From contig NZ_CP074349.1 of the NCBI RefSeq assembly GCF_018343775.1, forward strand, positions 1,416,001 through 1,480,000: a DNA stretch of 64,000 nt, written 5' to 3'. The notes below the pieces were generated by a model, which ran no database searches, had not been told where the DNA came from, and saw only the letters and a list, made by a program, of their open reading frames with translations. Below are positions 41,067-51,757 of this stretch, piece by piece. A program made the position numbers and the translations under genes. The DNA is from Pseudomonas cichorii (GTDB taxonomy: Bacteria; Pseudomonadota; Gammaproteobacteria; Pseudomonadales; Pseudomonadaceae). The number at the start of each line of letters is the position of its first letter. Within the stretch, counting starts at the first letter, position 1.

Positions 41067-41400
41067 CAGCAGGGCTGTTGCCCTTCTGCCCGGAGTGCGT
41101 TGCCGTCACCCCTGGCAACGCGCTGCAGTCGAGCCTTCCTGCGCTCGACCTGATGCTGCACATGCAGCCTGTTTTAAAATGTAAAAGTATAAATATTAAA
41201 CGCATTGGCGAACTTTTCTTAAGTTATAGCGTTTTTGGTGTTTCCTTATTCTGTATTCTTTTGTAGTCATCTCCTACAGAAACAAGGTAATGGTTCCGCT
41301 GGATATAAGATCTTTAATCGGGCCTTATAGGAGTCGCATTTATTTATTTTTAAATGTTTCTTATCGGGATTCGAATTGATTTTGTAGAGGTGGAATAGCC
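41067..41400. other. 334-bp region between dps and the RHH gene
   Basis: The left third carries three successive hairpins (41097-41168, listed separately). The remainder is AT-rich with many A/T tracts, consistent with a promoter region for the next gene. No coding sequence is credible. Confidence 0.55.
41097..41168. repeat. Cluster of three perfect hairpins downstream of dps
   Basis: GCGTTGCC/GGCAACGC (41097-41121), GTCGAGC/GCTCGAC (41128-41149) and GCTGCA/TGCAGC (41155-41168) are three consecutive inverted repeats with loops of nine, eight and two bases. The last is followed by CTGTTTT, so the array may end and stabilise the dps mRNA. Confidence 0.7.
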
Positions 41401-41742
41401 ATGGTCAGAGGTGTTGAGCGTGAGGTCAAAGATTTAAGCAGGCATTCGTCCATACGCAATGATCCTTTTGTCGAGGATTTCAATATGAATCTGGCACAGC
41501 CGCACTCCAAGTCGGTGCGCCTTAATGGTCTGGCGACGTGTCTGCGTCTGGAGAAGGTCTACTGGAACATATTGTCGGCGATTGCCCGATCCAATAACTG
41601 CTCCGTGAATGCAGTGCTTTCTTATATCGACAGGGAGGTTCATCTGCGTTACGGCGGTGTGAAGAACTTCAGCGGGCTGATCCGCGTCGTGTGTGTTGCA
41701 CACCTTTTGAAGGCTGATCGCCTTGAGCAGGTTCAAGCCTGA
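41401..41742 (+). CDS. Ribbon-helix-helix domain protein
   Basis: This 113-residue protein contains an RHH_4-type ribbon-helix-helix domain at about 36-105. The short beta strand KSVRLNGLATCLRLE is followed by helices WNILSAIARSNNCSVNAVLSYI and a VKNFSGLIRVVCVAHLL C-terminal helix. Such proteins are putative DNA-binding regulators; no target is known. The N-terminal 35 residues are polar. It has GAGG about eleven bases before the ATG and a long AT-rich upstream region. It is a single gene upstream of aspS. Confidence 0.8.
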   Translation: MVRGVEREVKDLSRHSSIRNDPFVEDFNMNLAQPHSKSVRLNGLATCLRLEKVYWNILSAIARSNNCSVNAVLSYIDREVHLRYGGVKNFSGLIRVVCVAHLLKADRLEQVQA

Positions 41743-42007
41743 TATTTCTCCGGACTCGCTGCTGGCGGGTCCTTTCGAGCAGTGTCGCAAGCCTGTTGCC
41801 CGGCACTAATACGAACTTATCCAGACAGGATGAGTTCGTTCGGCTGCACGGCCTCGATTAACTCTATATAATCCTTCGCCTTGCTGACGGGCATGGCTCC
41901 GCGTGGCAGGGACTGGCTTGAGCTGGATGCCGGTGCCTTGCACTATTGAGCGGCCAGGAGCGAAAGCCCCCACCGAATTTCGAATTACGAGAAGTGAACA
42001 CACCATC

Positions 42008-43783
42008 ATGATGCGCAGCCATTATTGCGGCCAACTGAACGAAAGTCTGGAAGGTCAGGAAATTACCCTTTGCGGATGGGTCCACCGTCGTCGTGACCAC
42101 GGAGGCGTGATCTTCCTCGATATCCGCGACCGTGAAGGCATGGCTCAGGTGGTGTTCGATCCCGATCGTGCCGATACCTTTGCCGCTGCCGACCGTGTGC
42201 GCAGCGAATATGTCGTCAAGGTCGTCGGCAAGGTGCGTGCCCGTCCGGCCGGTGCCGTCAATGCCAACATGGCTTCCGGCGCCATCGAAGTGCTGGGCTA
42301 CGAGCTGGAAGTCCTGAACGAATCCGAGACTCCGCCGTTCCCGCTGAACGAATACTCCGACGTCGGCGAAGAAACCCGCCTGCGCTATCGCTTCATCGAT
42401 CTGCGTCGTCCGGAAATGGCCGAGAAGCTGCGTCTGCGCTCGCGCATCACCACCAGCATCCGTCGCTACCTGGATGACAACGGCTTCCTGGATGTCGAGA
42501 CTCCGATCCTGACTCGCGCCACGCCTGAAGGCGCTCGCGACTATCTGGTACCAAGCCGCACACACCCTGGCAGCTTCTTTGCCTTGCCTCAGTCGCCTCA
42601 GCTGTTCAAGCAGTTGCTGATGGTTGCCGGCTTCGACCGCTACTACCAGATCGCCAAATGCTTCCGTGACGAAGACCTGCGTGCCGACCGTCAGCCTGAG
42701 TTCACTCAGATCGATATCGAGACCAGCTTCCTCAATGAAGAAGACATCATCGGTCTGACCGAGAAGATGGTTCGTCAGTTGTTCAAGGAAGTCCTGGACC
42801 TGGAATTCGGTGAATTCCCGCACATGACCTTCGAAGAAGCCATGCGCCGCTATGGTTCCGACAAGCCTGACCTGCGCAACCCTCTGGAACTGGTCGATGT
42901 TGCCGATCAGCTCAAGGACGTCGAGTTCAAGGTCTTCAGCGGTCCTGCCAACGATCCGAAGTGCCGGATTGCCGCATTGCGCGTTCCTGGCGGGGCAAGT
43001 ATTCCGCGCAAACAGATCGACGATTACACCAAGTTCGTCAGCATCTACGGTGCCAAGGGCCTGGCGTACATCAAGGTCAACGAGCGCGCCAACGGCGTTG
43101 ATGGCCTGCAATCGCCAATCGTCAAGAACATCCCGGAAGCCAACCTCAATGTGATCCTCGATCGCGTTGGCGCGGTTGATGGCGATATCGTGTTCTTCGG
43201 CGCGGACAAGGCCAAGATCGTCAGCGAGGCCTTGGGCGCGCTTCGTATCAAGGTGGGTAACGACTTCAAGCTGCACACCTGCGAGTGGGCACCGATGTGG
43301 GTTGTGGACTTCCCGATGTTCGAAGAGAACGACGACGGCAGCTTCAGCGCGTTGCACCACCCCTTCACGGCGCCAAAGTGCACCCCTGAAGAGCTGGAAG
43401 CCAACCCTGGCAAGGCGCTGTCCCGCGCTTACGACATGGTGCTCAACGGTACCGAGCTTGGCGGCGGTTCGATCCGTATCCACCGCAAGGAAATGCAGCA
43501 GGCTGTATTCCGCCTGCTGGGTATCGCCGAAGACGAGCAGCAAGAGAAGTTCGGCTTCCTGCTCGACGCACTGAAATACGGCGCACCACCCCATGGTGGC
43601 CTGGCTTTCGGTCTGGACCGTCTGGTGATGCTGATGACTGGTGCCCAGTCGATTCGTGAAGTGATTGCCTTCCCGAAAACCCAGAGCGCTGCCGATGTCA
43701 TGACCCAGGCTCCTGGCGTCGTTGATGCCAAGGCTCTGCGTGAACTGCACATTCGCCTGCGCGAGCAGCAGAAGGCCGAGTGA
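42008..43783 (+). CDS. aspS: Aspartyl-tRNA synthetase (probably non-discriminating Asp/Asn type)
   Basis: AspS charges tRNA-Asp and, in pseudomonads, also tRNA-Asn, whose product is then amidated by GatCAB. The 591-residue class II enzyme has an N-terminal OB-fold anticodon domain ([21 protein letters not shown]), motif 1, motif 2 ([20 protein letters not shown]), a GAD insertion domain (about 300-410) and motif 3 ([13 protein letters not shown]). Two consecutive ATG codons (42008, 42011) could start it; the first gives the usual 591 residues. The dual specificity is from family knowledge. Confidence 0.97.
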   Translation: MMRSHYCGQLNESLEGQEITLCGWVHRRRDHGGVIFLDIRDREGMAQVVFDPDRADTFAAADRVRSEYVVKVVGKVRARPAGAVNANMASGAIEVLGYELEVLNESETPPFPLNEYSDVGEETRLRYRFIDLRRPEMAEKLRLRSRITTSIRRYLDDNGFLDVETPILTRATPEGARDYLVPSRTHPGSFFALPQSPQLFKQLLMVAGFDRYYQIAKCFRDEDLRADRQPEFTQIDIETSFLNEEDIIGLTEKMVRQLFKEVLDLEFGEFPHMTFEEAMRRYGSDKPDLRNPLELVDVADQLKDVEFKVFSGPANDPKCRIAALRVPGGASIPRKQIDDYTKFVSIYGAKGLAYIKVNERANGVDGLQSPIVKNIPEANLNVILDRVGAVDGDIVFFGADKAKIVSEALGALRIKVGNDFKLHTCEWAPMWVVDFPMFEENDDGSFSALHHPFTAPKCTPEELEANPGKALSRAYDMVLNGTELGGGSIRIHRKEMQQAVFRLLGIAEDEQQEKFGFLLDALKYGAPPHGGLAFGLDRLVMLMTGAQSIREVIAFPKTQSAADVMTQAPGVVDAKALRELHIRLREQQKAE

Positions 43784-43838
43784 TGCGGGGCAGGGCGCAT
43801 TTTTGATGCGCTCTGCAGTGCGCCTGTCGAGTAAAAAG

Positions 43839-43866
43839 CCTTTTGCCCGTTTACGCGGGTAAAAGG
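43839..43866. repeat. Hairpin upstream of yebC
   Basis: CCTTTT-G-CCCG pairs with CGGG-T-AAAAGG across a short loop, 34 bp before the yebC start. No T-run follows, so it is more likely a leader structure than a terminator. Confidence 0.5.
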
Positions 43867-43899
43867 TGACGGTGTTTCAAAAAGAATCTGGAGCGAGAA

Positions 43900-44646
43900 A
43901 TGGCAGGTCATTCTAAGTGGGCGAACATCAAGCACCGCAAAGAGCGTCAGGATGCCAAGAAAGGCAAGATTTTCACCAAGTGGATTCGTGAGCTGACTGT
44001 CGCTGCCCGTCAGGGTGGTGGTGATCCAGGTTCCAACCCGCGTCTGCGTCTGGCGCTGGACAAGGCGCTTGGCGCCAACATGACCCGCGACACCATCGAC
44101 CGTGCTGTTGCACGTGGCGTCGGTGCCGACGATGGCAACGATGTCGAGGAGCTGGGTTACGAGGGCTACGGCCCCGGTGGCGTTGCCATCATGGTTGAAG
44201 CCATGACCGATAACCGCAACCGTACCGCCGCTGCCGTTCGTCATGCGTTCACCAAGTGTGGCGGCAACCTGGGTACTGACGGTTCCGTGGCTTATCTGTT
44301 CGATCGCAAGGGGCAGATCTCCTTTGCGGCCGGTGTCGATGAAGACGCACTGATTGAAGCGGCTATGGAGGCTGATGCCGACGATGTCGTGAGCAACGAA
44401 GATGGCTCCATCGACGTGTTCACCTCGTTCGCCGGTTTCTATGCCGTGCGTAACGCACTGGAGGCGGCGGGCTTCAAGGCTTCTGACGCGGAAATCGTCA
44501 TGTTGCCCACTACCAGTGCCGTGCTCGATCTGGAAACCGCTGAAAAGGTGCTCAAGCTGATCGATATGCTTGAAGACCTGGATGACGTGCAGAACGTCTA
44601 CTCCAACGCGGAAATTCCGGATGACGTTCTGGAGCAGCTTGGCTGA
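43900..44646 (+). CDS. YebC/PmpR-family protein
   Basis: This 248-residue protein starts with the signature [20 protein letters not shown] and has the three-domain YebC fold with acidic central patches ([36 protein letters not shown]). Members were described as transcription regulators (PmpR represses the PQS system in P. aeruginosa). More recent work on YebC proteins supports a role in relieving ribosome stalling, for example at proline stretches. Which role applies here is open. It lies between aspS and ruvC, as in many bacteria. Confidence 0.94.
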   Translation: MAGHSKWANIKHRKERQDAKKGKIFTKWIRELTVAARQGGGDPGSNPRLRLALDKALGANMTRDTIDRAVARGVGADDGNDVEELGYEGYGPGGVAIMVEAMTDNRNRTAAAVRHAFTKCGGNLGTDGSVAYLFDRKGQISFAAGVDEDALIEAAMEADADDVVSNEDGSIDVFTSFAGFYAVRNALEAAGFKASDAEIVMLPTTSAVLDLETAEKVLKLIDMLEDLDDVQNVYSNAEIPDDVLEQLG

Positions 44647-44674
44647 TTGCAGGCTGCTTCGCTGTACATTGGAG

Positions 44675-44721
44675 GCCGGAGGCAGGAAGCGGTGATGATC
44701 ACGCCGCTATCGGCCTCCGGC
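44675..44721. repeat. Stable inverted repeat between yebC and ruvC
   Basis: GCCGGAGGC (44675-44683) pairs perfectly with GCCTCCGGC (44713-44721); inside, AGCGG pairs with CCGCT around a TGATGATCA core. It lacks a T-run. It may be an attenuator or mRNA-processing structure before ruvC. Confidence 0.6.
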
Positions 44722-44776
44722 TTCTGCCTTTATGCTGCATCAATTGTTTTGCGTTACTTTTCAAGTTGCGGGCGTT

Positions 44777-45301
44777 ATGACTCTTATTCTTGGCATCGAC
44801 CCCGGTTCGCGAATCACCGGTTATGGCGTTGTGCGTGATACCGGGCGCGGCTGTGTCTATGTGGCTTCGGGTTGCATTCGCACGGGAGCCGGTGAGCTGC
44901 AAGAGCGGCTGCAGATTGTGTTTCGCGGTGTGCGTGAAGTCATCCAGACTCATGGTCCTGTCACCATGGGGATCGAAAAGGTCTTCATGGCGCGCAATGC
45001 CGATTCTGCGCTGAAACTGGGCCAGGCCCGGGGCGCGGCCATTGTGGCGGGTGCCGAGGAAGGGCTGGAGATTGCCGAATACACGGCCACTCAGGTCAAG
45101 CAGGCAGTTGCCGGCACGGGTGGTGCCAACAAGGAGCAAGTGATGATGATGGTCATGCATTTGCTCAAGTTGACCCAGAAACCCCAGATCGACGCCTCCG
45201 ATGCACTGGCCATCGCGCTGTGTCATGCGCACACGCGCTCAAGTCTTATTCCCCATGGTCTGGGGACTGCACGCAGTCGCGGTGGTCGGCTGCGTCTCTG
45301 A
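44777..45301 (+). CDS. ruvC: Holliday junction resolvase RuvC
   Basis: RuvC is a dimeric endonuclease that cuts Holliday junctions symmetrically. The 174-residue protein has the RNase-H-like catalytic acidic residues in [15 protein letters not shown] (Asp8), GIEKVF (Glu near 67) and [14 protein letters not shown] (Asp pair near 140). ATG at 44777 gives the standard start; 15 upstream codons are not needed. ruvA follows after 114 bp, ruvB directly after ruvA. Confidence 0.96.
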   Translation: MTLILGIDPGSRITGYGVVRDTGRGCVYVASGCIRTGAGELQERLQIVFRGVREVIQTHGPVTMGIEKVFMARNADSALKLGQARGAAIVAGAEEGLEIAEYTATQVKQAVAGTGGANKEQVMMMVMHLLKLTQKPQIDASDALAIALCHAHTRSSLIPHGLGTARSRGGRLRL

Positions 45302-45415
45302 CTGCATCATCCGCACGCATATTTTTGCTTGCAGGTCTGGCTACTCCTGTGATGATGGTGTTCATATTTTTGCACTGGCGACGCCAGCGATGGGCAACAC
45401 GAAAGGATCTGATAC

Positions 45416-46024
45416 GTGATTGGACGTTTACGTGGCTTTCTCGCCGAGAAGCAGCCACCGCATCTGGTACTGGACGTCAATGGCGTCGGCTATGAGCTGG
45501 AAGTACCCATGACAACGCTTTATCGTTTGCCGCATGTGGGTGAGCCGGTGACTTTGCATACCCATCTGGTGGTTCGCGAAGATGCGCATCTGCTCTATGG
45601 TTTTTACGAGAAGCGCGAGCGTGAGCTGTTTCGTGAGCTGATTCGCCTCAATGGCGTCGGCCCGAAACTGGCGCTGGCGTTGATGTCGGGTCTTGAGGTC
45701 GATGAACTGGTACGTTGCGTCCAGGCGCAGGATACTTCGGCCCTGACCCGGATTCCGGGGGTCGGCAAGAAGACCGCCGAGCGTCTGCTGGTCGAACTCA
45801 AGGATCGCTTCAAGGCCTGGGACGCGCTGCCGGGCACGTTTGCTCTGGTTTCCGATGGCCCGAATCAGGCCGAACCTGTGGTATCTGCCGAGTCCGATGC
45901 GGTCAGTGCGCTGATTTCTCTGGGCTACAAACCTCAAGAGGCGAGCAAGGCCGTCTCTGCGATCAAGGAAAAAGGCTTGAGCAGTGCAGATCTGATCCGA
46001 CGTGCTTTGAAGGGGATGGCGTAA
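45416..46024 (+). CDS. ruvA: Holliday junction DNA helicase subunit RuvA
   Basis: RuvA binds four-way junctions and loads RuvB rings for branch migration. The 202-residue protein starts with GTG (AAAGGA upstream) at [20 protein letters not shown]. It has an OB-fold, tandem helix-hairpin-helix motifs ([31 protein letters not shown]) and the C-terminal three-helix RuvB-binding domain ([20 protein letters not shown]). The ruvB GTG begins immediately after its TAA. Confidence 0.97.
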   Translation: MIGRLRGFLAEKQPPHLVLDVNGVGYELEVPMTTLYRLPHVGEPVTLHTHLVVREDAHLLYGFYEKRERELFRELIRLNGVGPKLALALMSGLEVDELVRCVQAQDTSALTRIPGVGKKTAERLLVELKDRFKAWDALPGTFALVSDGPNQAEPVVSAESDAVSALISLGYKPQEASKAVSAIKEKGLSSADLIRRALKGMA

Positions 46025-47083
46025 GTGATTGAAGCGGATCGCCTGATTACCGCCAGCAGTGGCCGTGATCGTGAGGAACAACTGGACCGTGCCATTCGTC
46101 CTCTGAGCCTGGCTGACTACATCGGTCAGCCGACCGTGCGCGAGCAGATGGAGTTGTTCATCCAGGCTGCGCGTGGGCGCAACGAATCCCTGGACCACAC
46201 CTTGATCTTCGGCCCGCCGGGGCTGGGCAAGACCACACTGGCCAATATCATTGCCCAGGAAATGTCGGTGTCGATCAAGAGCACGTCCGGCCCTGTGCTG
46301 GAGCGTCCGGGTGACCTGGCGGCGATTCTGACCAATCTCGAACCTCACGACGTGCTGTTCATCGATGAAATCCATCGCCTGTCGCCTATCGTCGAAGAAG
46401 TGCTGTATCCGGCCATGGAAGACTTCCAACTGGACATCATGATTGGCGAAGGTCCTGCCGCACGCTCCATCAAGCTCGATCTGCCTCCTTTCACCCTGGT
46501 GGGGGCGACGACTCGCGCAGGCATGCTGACCAACCCGCTACGTGACCGTTTCGGGATCGTTCAGCGTCTGGAGTTCTATAACATCGCCGACCTGTCGACC
46601 ATCGTGTCACGCTCCGCCGGTATTCTGGGGCTGGCCATCGAGCCGGAAGGGGCTTTTGAAATTGCTCGTCGCGCTCGTGGCACTCCCCGTATCGCCAACC
46701 GCTTGTTGCGACGCGTGAGGGATTTCGCCCAGGTTCGCAGTAATGGCCACATCACCCGGCAAACGGCCGACAAGGCACTGAACCTGCTGGATGTCGACGA
46801 GCACGGTTTCGATCATCAGGACCGGCGTCTGCTGCTGACCATGATCGAGAAGTTCGACGGCGGTCCTGTTGGCGTAGACAGCCTGGCGGCTGCCATCAGC
46901 GAGGAACGGCACACCATCGAAGACGTGCTGGAGCCCTATTTGATCCAGCAAGGCTATATCATGCGCACACCGCGTGGACGGGTCGTTACCCGGCATGCCT
47001 ACCTGCATTTCGGGTTGAACATTCCTTCGCGAATGGGCGAAATGCCAGCACCGGAGGACTTTGCTGATGGCTCGACGTATTAA
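46025..47083 (+). CDS. ruvB: Holliday junction DNA helicase ATPase RuvB
   Basis: RuvB is the AAA+ motor that drives branch migration with RuvA. The 352-residue protein has Walker [12 protein letters not shown] (about 62-72), Walker [11 protein letters not shown], sensor 1 (VGATTRAG), the arginine-finger region (LRDRFG) and a winged-helix C-terminal domain ([16 protein letters not shown]). It starts with GTG directly abutting the ruvA stop, so translation is coupled. A 136-bp gap precedes ybgC. Confidence 0.97.
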   Translation: MIEADRLITASSGRDREEQLDRAIRPLSLADYIGQPTVREQMELFIQAARGRNESLDHTLIFGPPGLGKTTLANIIAQEMSVSIKSTSGPVLERPGDLAAILTNLEPHDVLFIDEIHRLSPIVEEVLYPAMEDFQLDIMIGEGPAARSIKLDLPPFTLVGATTRAGMLTNPLRDRFGIVQRLEFYNIADLSTIVSRSAGILGLAIEPEGAFEIARRARGTPRIANRLLRRVRDFAQVRSNGHITRQTADKALNLLDVDEHGFDHQDRRLLLTMIEKFDGGPVGVDSLAAAISEERHTIEDVLEPYLIQQGYIMRTPRGRVVTRHAYLHFGLNIPSRMGEMPAPEDFADGSTY

Positions 47084-47219
47084 TAGTGGCCATCAGCGAC
47101 TTATTTGCACTTTTGGTGGTCAGACTGCCAGCGTGATGGCAGAAGCCATCAATAAGTGGCCAAACCATGAAAAACAGTTGCCTGACCCGATTGGCAACCC
47201 GAGGAGTAAGCACTAGAGT

Positions 47220-47687
47220 ATGCGCGCGCAAAACGGGGCTCCGTCGTTCGCACATCGCTGTCGCGTTTATTACGAGGACACCGATGCAGGCGGCATCGTC
47301 TACTACGTCAACTATTTGAAATTCATGGAGCGGGCTCGTACCGAGCAACTGCGAGAGCTGGGTTTTGCCCAGTCCGAGCTTGCGAAGGAGGACCTGCTGT
47401 TCGTCGTGCATTCCAGTGAGGCTCGTTATCACAAGCCTGCGCGTCTGGACGATGAGCTGCTGGTAAGCGCTGAAGTAATCGAATTGAACCGTGTCAGCCT
47501 GCGCTTCAAGCAGCAGGTCAGGCTGGCTGCGGATGCAACGCTGCTCTGTGAGGGGCAGTTTTTGGTGGCGTGTGTACGCGCCGATAGTTTGAAACCCCGG
47601 GCCATTCCCGAAGCTTTGCGAGCGGCCTTTGCCGACCAGAGCGGCGCGGGCATACATTCAGAGCAGGAGATAAAGCGTGGAAGCTAA
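47220..47687 (+). CDS. ybgC: Tol-Pal system-associated acyl-CoA thioesterase YbgC
   Basis: YbgC is a hot-dog-fold thioesterase encoded at the head of tol-pal operons and linked to phospholipid metabolism at the inner membrane. The 155-residue protein has the catalytic motif [24 protein letters not shown] (Asp near 19). The ATG sits fourteen bases after GAGGAG, rather far, but it gives the expected N terminus. Its 3' end overlaps the tolQ start by eleven bases, so the two are coupled. Confidence 0.93.
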   Translation: MRAQNGAPSFAHRCRVYYEDTDAGGIVYYVNYLKFMERARTEQLRELGFAQSELAKEDLLFVVHSSEARYHKPARLDDELLVSAEVIELNRVSLRFKQQVRLAADATLLCEGQFLVACVRADSLKPRAIPEALRAAFADQSGAGIHSEQEIKRGS

Positions 47688-48372
47688 CGTAGTCGACCAT
47701 TCCTCCATGTGGAGTTTGGTCAGCAATGCCAGCATTGTTGTTCAGTTGGTGATGCTGATGCTTGTGGCTGCTTCAGTCACTTCGTGGATCGTGATTTTTC
47801 AGCGCGGCAACATGCTGCGTGCCGGTCGACGCGCACTGGACAGCTTCGAGGAGCGTTTCTGGTCGGGCATCGATCTGTCCAAGCTGTATCGCCAGGCGGG
47901 CAGCAACCCTGATCCGGATTCCGGCGTAGAGCAGATCTTCCGTGCCGGCTTCAAGGAATTCTCCCGTCTGCGTCAGCAGGCTGGCGTCGATCCAGATGCC
48001 GTGATGGAAGGCGTGGCTCGTGCCATGCGCGTTGCGATCTCCCGTGAAGAAGAAAAGCTGGAAGCCGGCCTGCCGTTCCTGGCTACCGTAGGTTCCACCA
48101 GCCCTTATATCGGTCTGTTCGGTACGGTCTGGGGCATCATGAACTCTTTCCGCGGTCTGGCGACTGCGCAGCAGGCAACCCTGGCTACTGTGGCTCCCGG
48201 CATTGCCGAGGCATTGATCGCAACGGCCATCGGCCTGTTCGCGGCAATCCCTGCTGTTATCGCTTACAACCGTTTTGCCGCTCGCAGCGAGACTCTGATC
48301 AGTCGTTACTACACGTTCGCCGACGAATTCCAGGCGATCCTGCACCGTAAAGTGCATACCAGCGAAGAGTGA
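47677..48372 (+). CDS. tolQ: Tol-Pal system inner-membrane motor protein TolQ
   Basis: TolQ forms the proton-driven TolQR motor that energises TolA for outer-membrane constriction and lipid homeostasis. The 231-residue protein has three transmembrane helices: [21 protein letters not shown] (about 22-42), and two at about 135-160 and 170-195, with the conserved [13 protein letters not shown] and [19 protein letters not shown] motifs. GTG start with AGGAG upstream; it overlaps ybgC. tolR follows after 14 bp. Confidence 0.96.
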   Translation: MEANVVDHSSMWSLVSNASIVVQLVMLMLVAASVTSWIVIFQRGNMLRAGRRALDSFEERFWSGIDLSKLYRQAGSNPDPDSGVEQIFRAGFKEFSRLRQQAGVDPDAVMEGVARAMRVAISREEEKLEAGLPFLATVGSTSPYIGLFGTVWGIMNSFRGLATAQQATLATVAPGIAEALIATAIGLFAAIPAVIAYNRFAARSETLISRYYTFADEFQAILHRKVHTSEE

Positions 48373-48386
48373 GCAGGTAATTCCCC

Positions 48387-48851
48387 ATGGCTTTAATCGC
48401 TCGAGATCGTCGCAGAAAACGCAAGCCGGTCGCCGAAATGAACGTAGTGCCATACATCGACGTGATGCTGGTGCTGCTCGTCATCTTCATGGTGACCGCT
48501 CCCATGATCAATCAGGGCGTGAAAGTCGACTTGCCCAAGGTCTCCAGCGAGGCTTTGCCGCAAGACAACAACAATCAGGTCCTGACCATTTCGATCAAGG
48601 CTGACAAGACCTACTACTGGAACCTTGGCAGCGAAGTCGATACCGACAAACAGATGGACAAGGCAATGACCCTGCCGCAATTGACCGCTGCCGTGACCAA
48701 GATAGTCGCTGCCGGTCGTGATGCCGGCAAGCAGACGCAGGTGTTCATTCGTGGTGACAAGACCGTTGATTACGGTTCTGTCATGGGCACGATGGGCGGG
48801 CTGCAGAAAGCTGGTGTAGGGAATGTTGGCTTGATTACTGAGGCCCCCTGA
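48387..48851 (+). CDS. tolR: Tol-Pal system motor protein TolR
   Basis: TolR is the ExbD-like partner of TolQ. The 154-residue protein has one transmembrane helix (VPYIDVMLVLLVIFMVTAPM, about 22-41) with the proton-pathway Asp (YIDVMLVLL) and a periplasmic peptidoglycan-binding domain with a DYGSVMGTMGGLQKAGV helix near the end. It shares one base with the tolA start (TGATG). Confidence 0.96.
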   Translation: MALIARDRRRKRKPVAEMNVVPYIDVMLVLLVIFMVTAPMINQGVKVDLPKVSSEALPQDNNNQVLTISIKADKTYYWNLGSEVDTDKQMDKAMTLPQLTAAVTKIVAAGRDAGKQTQVFIRGDKTVDYGSVMGTMGGLQKAGVGNVGLITEAP

Positions 48852-49903
48852 TGCAGCCGATTCGAGAGCCGTCTGCCTCGGAAAGCTACTTCTGGCCCTC
48901 TGTCTGGGCCGTTGGCCTGCATATCCTGATTTTTGGCATGCTTTTCGTGAGCTTTGCCATGACTCCCGAGTTGCCGGAGGCCAAACCTGTGGTTCAGGCT
49001 ACTCTGTATCAACTCAAGTCCAAGAGTCAGGCGACGACCCAGACCAACCAGAAGATTGCCGGCGAGGCAAAGAAAGCCGCTGCACGACAGACTGAAGTCG
49101 AGCAGCTGGAGCAGAAGAAGATCGAGCAGCAGAAACAGGAAGCTGTAAAGGCTGCGGAACAAAAGAAAGAAGAGGCTGCTCAAAAAGCCGAAGAACAGAA
49201 GGCTGCTGACGAGGCCAAGAAAGCCGAACAGAAAGCCGAGGAAGCCAAAAAGGCCGATGACGCCAAGAAAGCTGCCGATGCGAAAAAGGCCGAAGAGAAA
49301 CAATTGGCTGATGTAGCCAAGAAGAAAGCCGAAGAAGAAGCGAAGAAAAAAGCCGAGGAAGACGCCAAGAAGGCCGCCGCCGAGGAAGCCAAGAAACAGG
49401 CTGCCGATGAAGCGAAGAAAAAAGCGGCTGAAGACGCGAAGAAAAAGGCTGCCGAGGACGCCAAGAAGAAAGCTGCTGCCGACTCAGCCAAAAAGGCTCA
49501 GGAAGCTGCGCGCAAGGCTGCCGAGGACAAGAAGGCACAGGCTCTGGCTGACCTGCTTTCCGACAAGCCTCAGCGTCAACAGGCTCTGGCCGATGAAGTG
49601 GGCGATGAGGTAGCGGGTAACTTCGATGACCTGATTCGTCTGCGTGCATCCGAAGGCTGGGCTCGCCCACCATCGGCGCGCAAAGGCATGGCAGTGGTAT
49701 TGCAGATCGGCATGTTGCCGGACGGCACAGTGACTTCGGTGACTATTGCCAGGTCCAGTGGTGACGGTCCGTTCGACAGTTCGGCAGTGGCAGCGGTCAA
49801 GAATATTGGTCGTTTGACAGAAATGCAGGGTTTGAAGCCAGCGGACTTCGCTCCCTATCGTTCATTCAAGATGACATTCACACCTGAGGATCTAGCCTTG
49901 TGA
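48851..49903 (+). CDS. tolA: Tol-Pal system protein TolA
   Basis: TolA spans the periplasm, linking the TolQR motor to Pal and TolB. The 350-residue protein has one N-terminal transmembrane helix (about 14-36), a long Ala/Lys/Glu helical domain (about 60-250) and a C-terminal globular domain ([19 protein letters not shown]...[13 protein letters not shown]). The helix is built from imperfect repeats such as [20 protein letters not shown] and [14 protein letters not shown]. Its repetitive DNA could vary in length between strains. It overlaps tolB by four bases (GTGA). Confidence 0.95.
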   Translation: MQPIREPSASESYFWPSVWAVGLHILIFGMLFVSFAMTPELPEAKPVVQATLYQLKSKSQATTQTNQKIAGEAKKAAARQTEVEQLEQKKIEQQKQEAVKAAEQKKEEAAQKAEEQKAADEAKKAEQKAEEAKKADDAKKAADAKKAEEKQLADVAKKKAEEEAKKKAEEDAKKAAAEEAKKQAADEAKKKAAEDAKKKAAEDAKKKAAADSAKKAQEAARKAAEDKKAQALADLLSDKPQRQQALADEVGDEVAGNFDDLIRLRASEGWARPPSARKGMAVVLQIGMLPDGTVTSVTIARSSGDGPFDSSAVAAVKNIGRLTEMQGLKPADFAPYRSFKMTFTPEDLAL

Positions 49904-51201
49904 TTAACCTTCTTCGAGGACTGCTTTTGGTTCTTTGCTGTGCGGCGGGCTTAGCCGTTGCGGAAGAAAAGAACATCATGGTCACCAGCGGAAGTGACCG
50001 CGCCACTCCGATTGCCGTGGTGCCTTTTGGCTGGCAGGGCGGCAATGTGCTGCCTGAAGACATGGCCGATATCGTGAGTAACGACCTGCGCAACTCGGGT
50101 TACTACTCGCCGATTCCAAAACAGAACATGATCAGCTTGCCGACCCAGGCAAGCGAAATCATCTTCCGTGACTGGAAGGCCCTGAATGCGCAGTACGTCA
50201 TGGTCGGTAACATCGTCCCGGCGGGCGGTCGTCTGCAGATCCAGTACGCTCTGTTCAACGTTGCCACCGAGCAGCAGGTCCTGACCGGCAGCGTGTCGGG
50301 CACCAATGACCAGTTGCGGGACATGGCGCACTACATTGCCGACCAGTCGTTTGAAAAACTGACCGGCATCAAGGGCGCGTTCTCCACCCGCATGCTGTAC
50401 GTGACTGCCGAACGTTTCTCTGAAAGCAACACCCGTTACACCCTGCAACGTTCGGACTACGACGGTGCGCGTGCTGTAACGCTGCTGCAGTCCCGCGAGC
50501 CGATCCTGTCGCCACGCTTTGCGCCGGATGGCAAGCGTATCGCCTACGTATCGTTCGAGCAGAAGCGTCCACGTATTTTCGTGCAGCACATCGATACCGG
50601 TCGTCGTGAGCAGATCACCAACTTCGAAGGCCTCAACGGCGCGCCTGCATGGTCGCCCGATGGCGGCAAGCTGGCGTTCGTACTGTCCAAGGATGGCAAC
50701 CCCGAGGTTTACGTGATCAACCTGGCTTCCCGTCAGCTGACTCGCGTGACCAACGATTCGTCCATCGATACCGAACCGTTTTTCGGCAAGGACGGCTCTA
50801 CGCTGTACTTCACGTCGGACCGTGGCGGCAAGCCACAGATCTACAAGACCAACATCAATGGCGGTGGTGCCGAGCGTGTAACGTTCGTGGGTAACTACAA
50901 TGCCAACCCGAAATTGTCAGCCGATGAAAAGACGCTGGTAATGATTCACCGGCAGGACGGCTTCACTAATTTCAAGGTAGCTGTACAGGATTTGGCTCGC
51001 GGAAGTGTAAAAATCCTCACAGATAGCAACCTTGATGAGTCGCCTACTGTTGCGCCCAACGGCACCATGGTAATCTACGCCACCCGCCAGCAGGGCCGGG
51101 GAGTCTTGATGCTCGTGTCCATTAACGGACGCGTAAGGCTCCCGCTTCCTACCGCTCAAGGCGAAGTCAGAGAACCTTCCTGGTCCCCTTACCTGAACTG
51201 A
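49900..51201 (+). CDS. tolB: Tol-Pal system periplasmic beta-propeller protein TolB
   Basis: TolB is a periplasmic protein that competes with peptidoglycan for Pal. The 433-residue precursor starts with GTG and has a signal peptide ([21 protein letters not shown]). An N-terminal alpha/beta domain (about 25-165) is followed by a six-bladed propeller with repeats such as [35 protein letters not shown] and [18 protein letters not shown]. It is coupled to tolA by overlap; pal follows after 52 bp. Confidence 0.97.
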   Translation: MINLLRGLLLVLCCAAGLAVAEEKNIMVTSGSDRATPIAVVPFGWQGGNVLPEDMADIVSNDLRNSGYYSPIPKQNMISLPTQASEIIFRDWKALNAQYVMVGNIVPAGGRLQIQYALFNVATEQQVLTGSVSGTNDQLRDMAHYIADQSFEKLTGIKGAFSTRMLYVTAERFSESNTRYTLQRSDYDGARAVTLLQSREPILSPRFAPDGKRIAYVSFEQKRPRIFVQHIDTGRREQITNFEGLNGAPAWSPDGGKLAFVLSKDGNPEVYVINLASRQLTRVTNDSSIDTEPFFGKDGSTLYFTSDRGGKPQIYKTNINGGGAERVTFVGNYNANPKLSADEKTLVMIHRQDGFTNFKVAVQDLARGSVKILTDSNLDESPTVAPNGTMVIYATRQQGRGVLMLVSINGRVRLPLPTAQGEVREPSWSPYLN

Positions 51202-51253
51202 CGCGGCGCTACACGATTTGCTTAACACACTGGGGTTCATTAGGAGTTTCAAG

Positions 51254-51751
51254 ATGGAAATGTTGAAGTTTGGTAAGTTTGCTGCGCTGGCTCTGGCCAT
51301 GGCTGTAGCTGTTGGTTGCTCGTCCAAAGGCGGCGATAACGCTGGCGCTGGCGCTGTTGACCCTAACGCTGGTTACGGTGCCAACACTGGCGCTGTAGAT
51401 GGCAGCCTGAGCGAAGAAGCTGCTCTGCGTGCAATCACCACCTTCTACTTCGAATACGACAGTTCGGATCTGAAGCCAGAAGCACTGCGTGCTCTGGACG
51501 TGCATGCCAAGGACCTGAAAGCAAACGGCGCTCGCGTCGTTCTGGAAGGCAACACCGACGAGCGTGGTACTCGTGAGTACAACATGGCTCTGGGCGAGCG
51601 TCGTGCGAAAGCCGTTCAACGCTACCTGGTTCTGCAAGGTGTTTCCCCAGCTCAGCTGGAACTGGTTTCCTACGGCGAAGAGCGTCCAGTTGCTACCGGC
51701 AACGACGAGCAGTCCTGGGCTCAAAACCGTCGCGTCGAACTGCGTAAGTAA
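51254..51751 (+). CDS. pal: Peptidoglycan-associated lipoprotein Pal (OprL)
   Basis: Pal is an outer-membrane lipoprotein that binds meso-diaminopimelate in peptidoglycan. The 165-residue precursor has the lipobox AVAVGC (Cys22), a short Gly/Asn/Ala linker and an OmpA-like domain (about 60-165) with the [22 protein letters not shown] ligand-binding motif split across about 112-133. Start [15 protein letters not shown] matches OprL of P. aeruginosa, and AGGAG lies seven to eleven bases upstream. cpoB follows after six bases. Confidence 0.97.
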   Translation: MEMLKFGKFAALALAMAVAVGCSSKGGDNAGAGAVDPNAGYGANTGAVDGSLSEEAALRAITTFYFEYDSSDLKPEALRALDVHAKDLKANGARVVLEGNTDERGTREYNMALGERRAKAVQRYLVLQGVSPAQLELVSYGEERPVATGNDEQSWAQNRRVELRK

Positions 51752-51757
51752 TTTGAC

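Noticed and set aside
49080..49540. TolA lysine/alanine repeats as a tandem-repeat or CRISPR-like array
   Set aside because: They are coding repeats in frame with TolA, forming its helical domain; unit lengths are irregular and there are no spacers.
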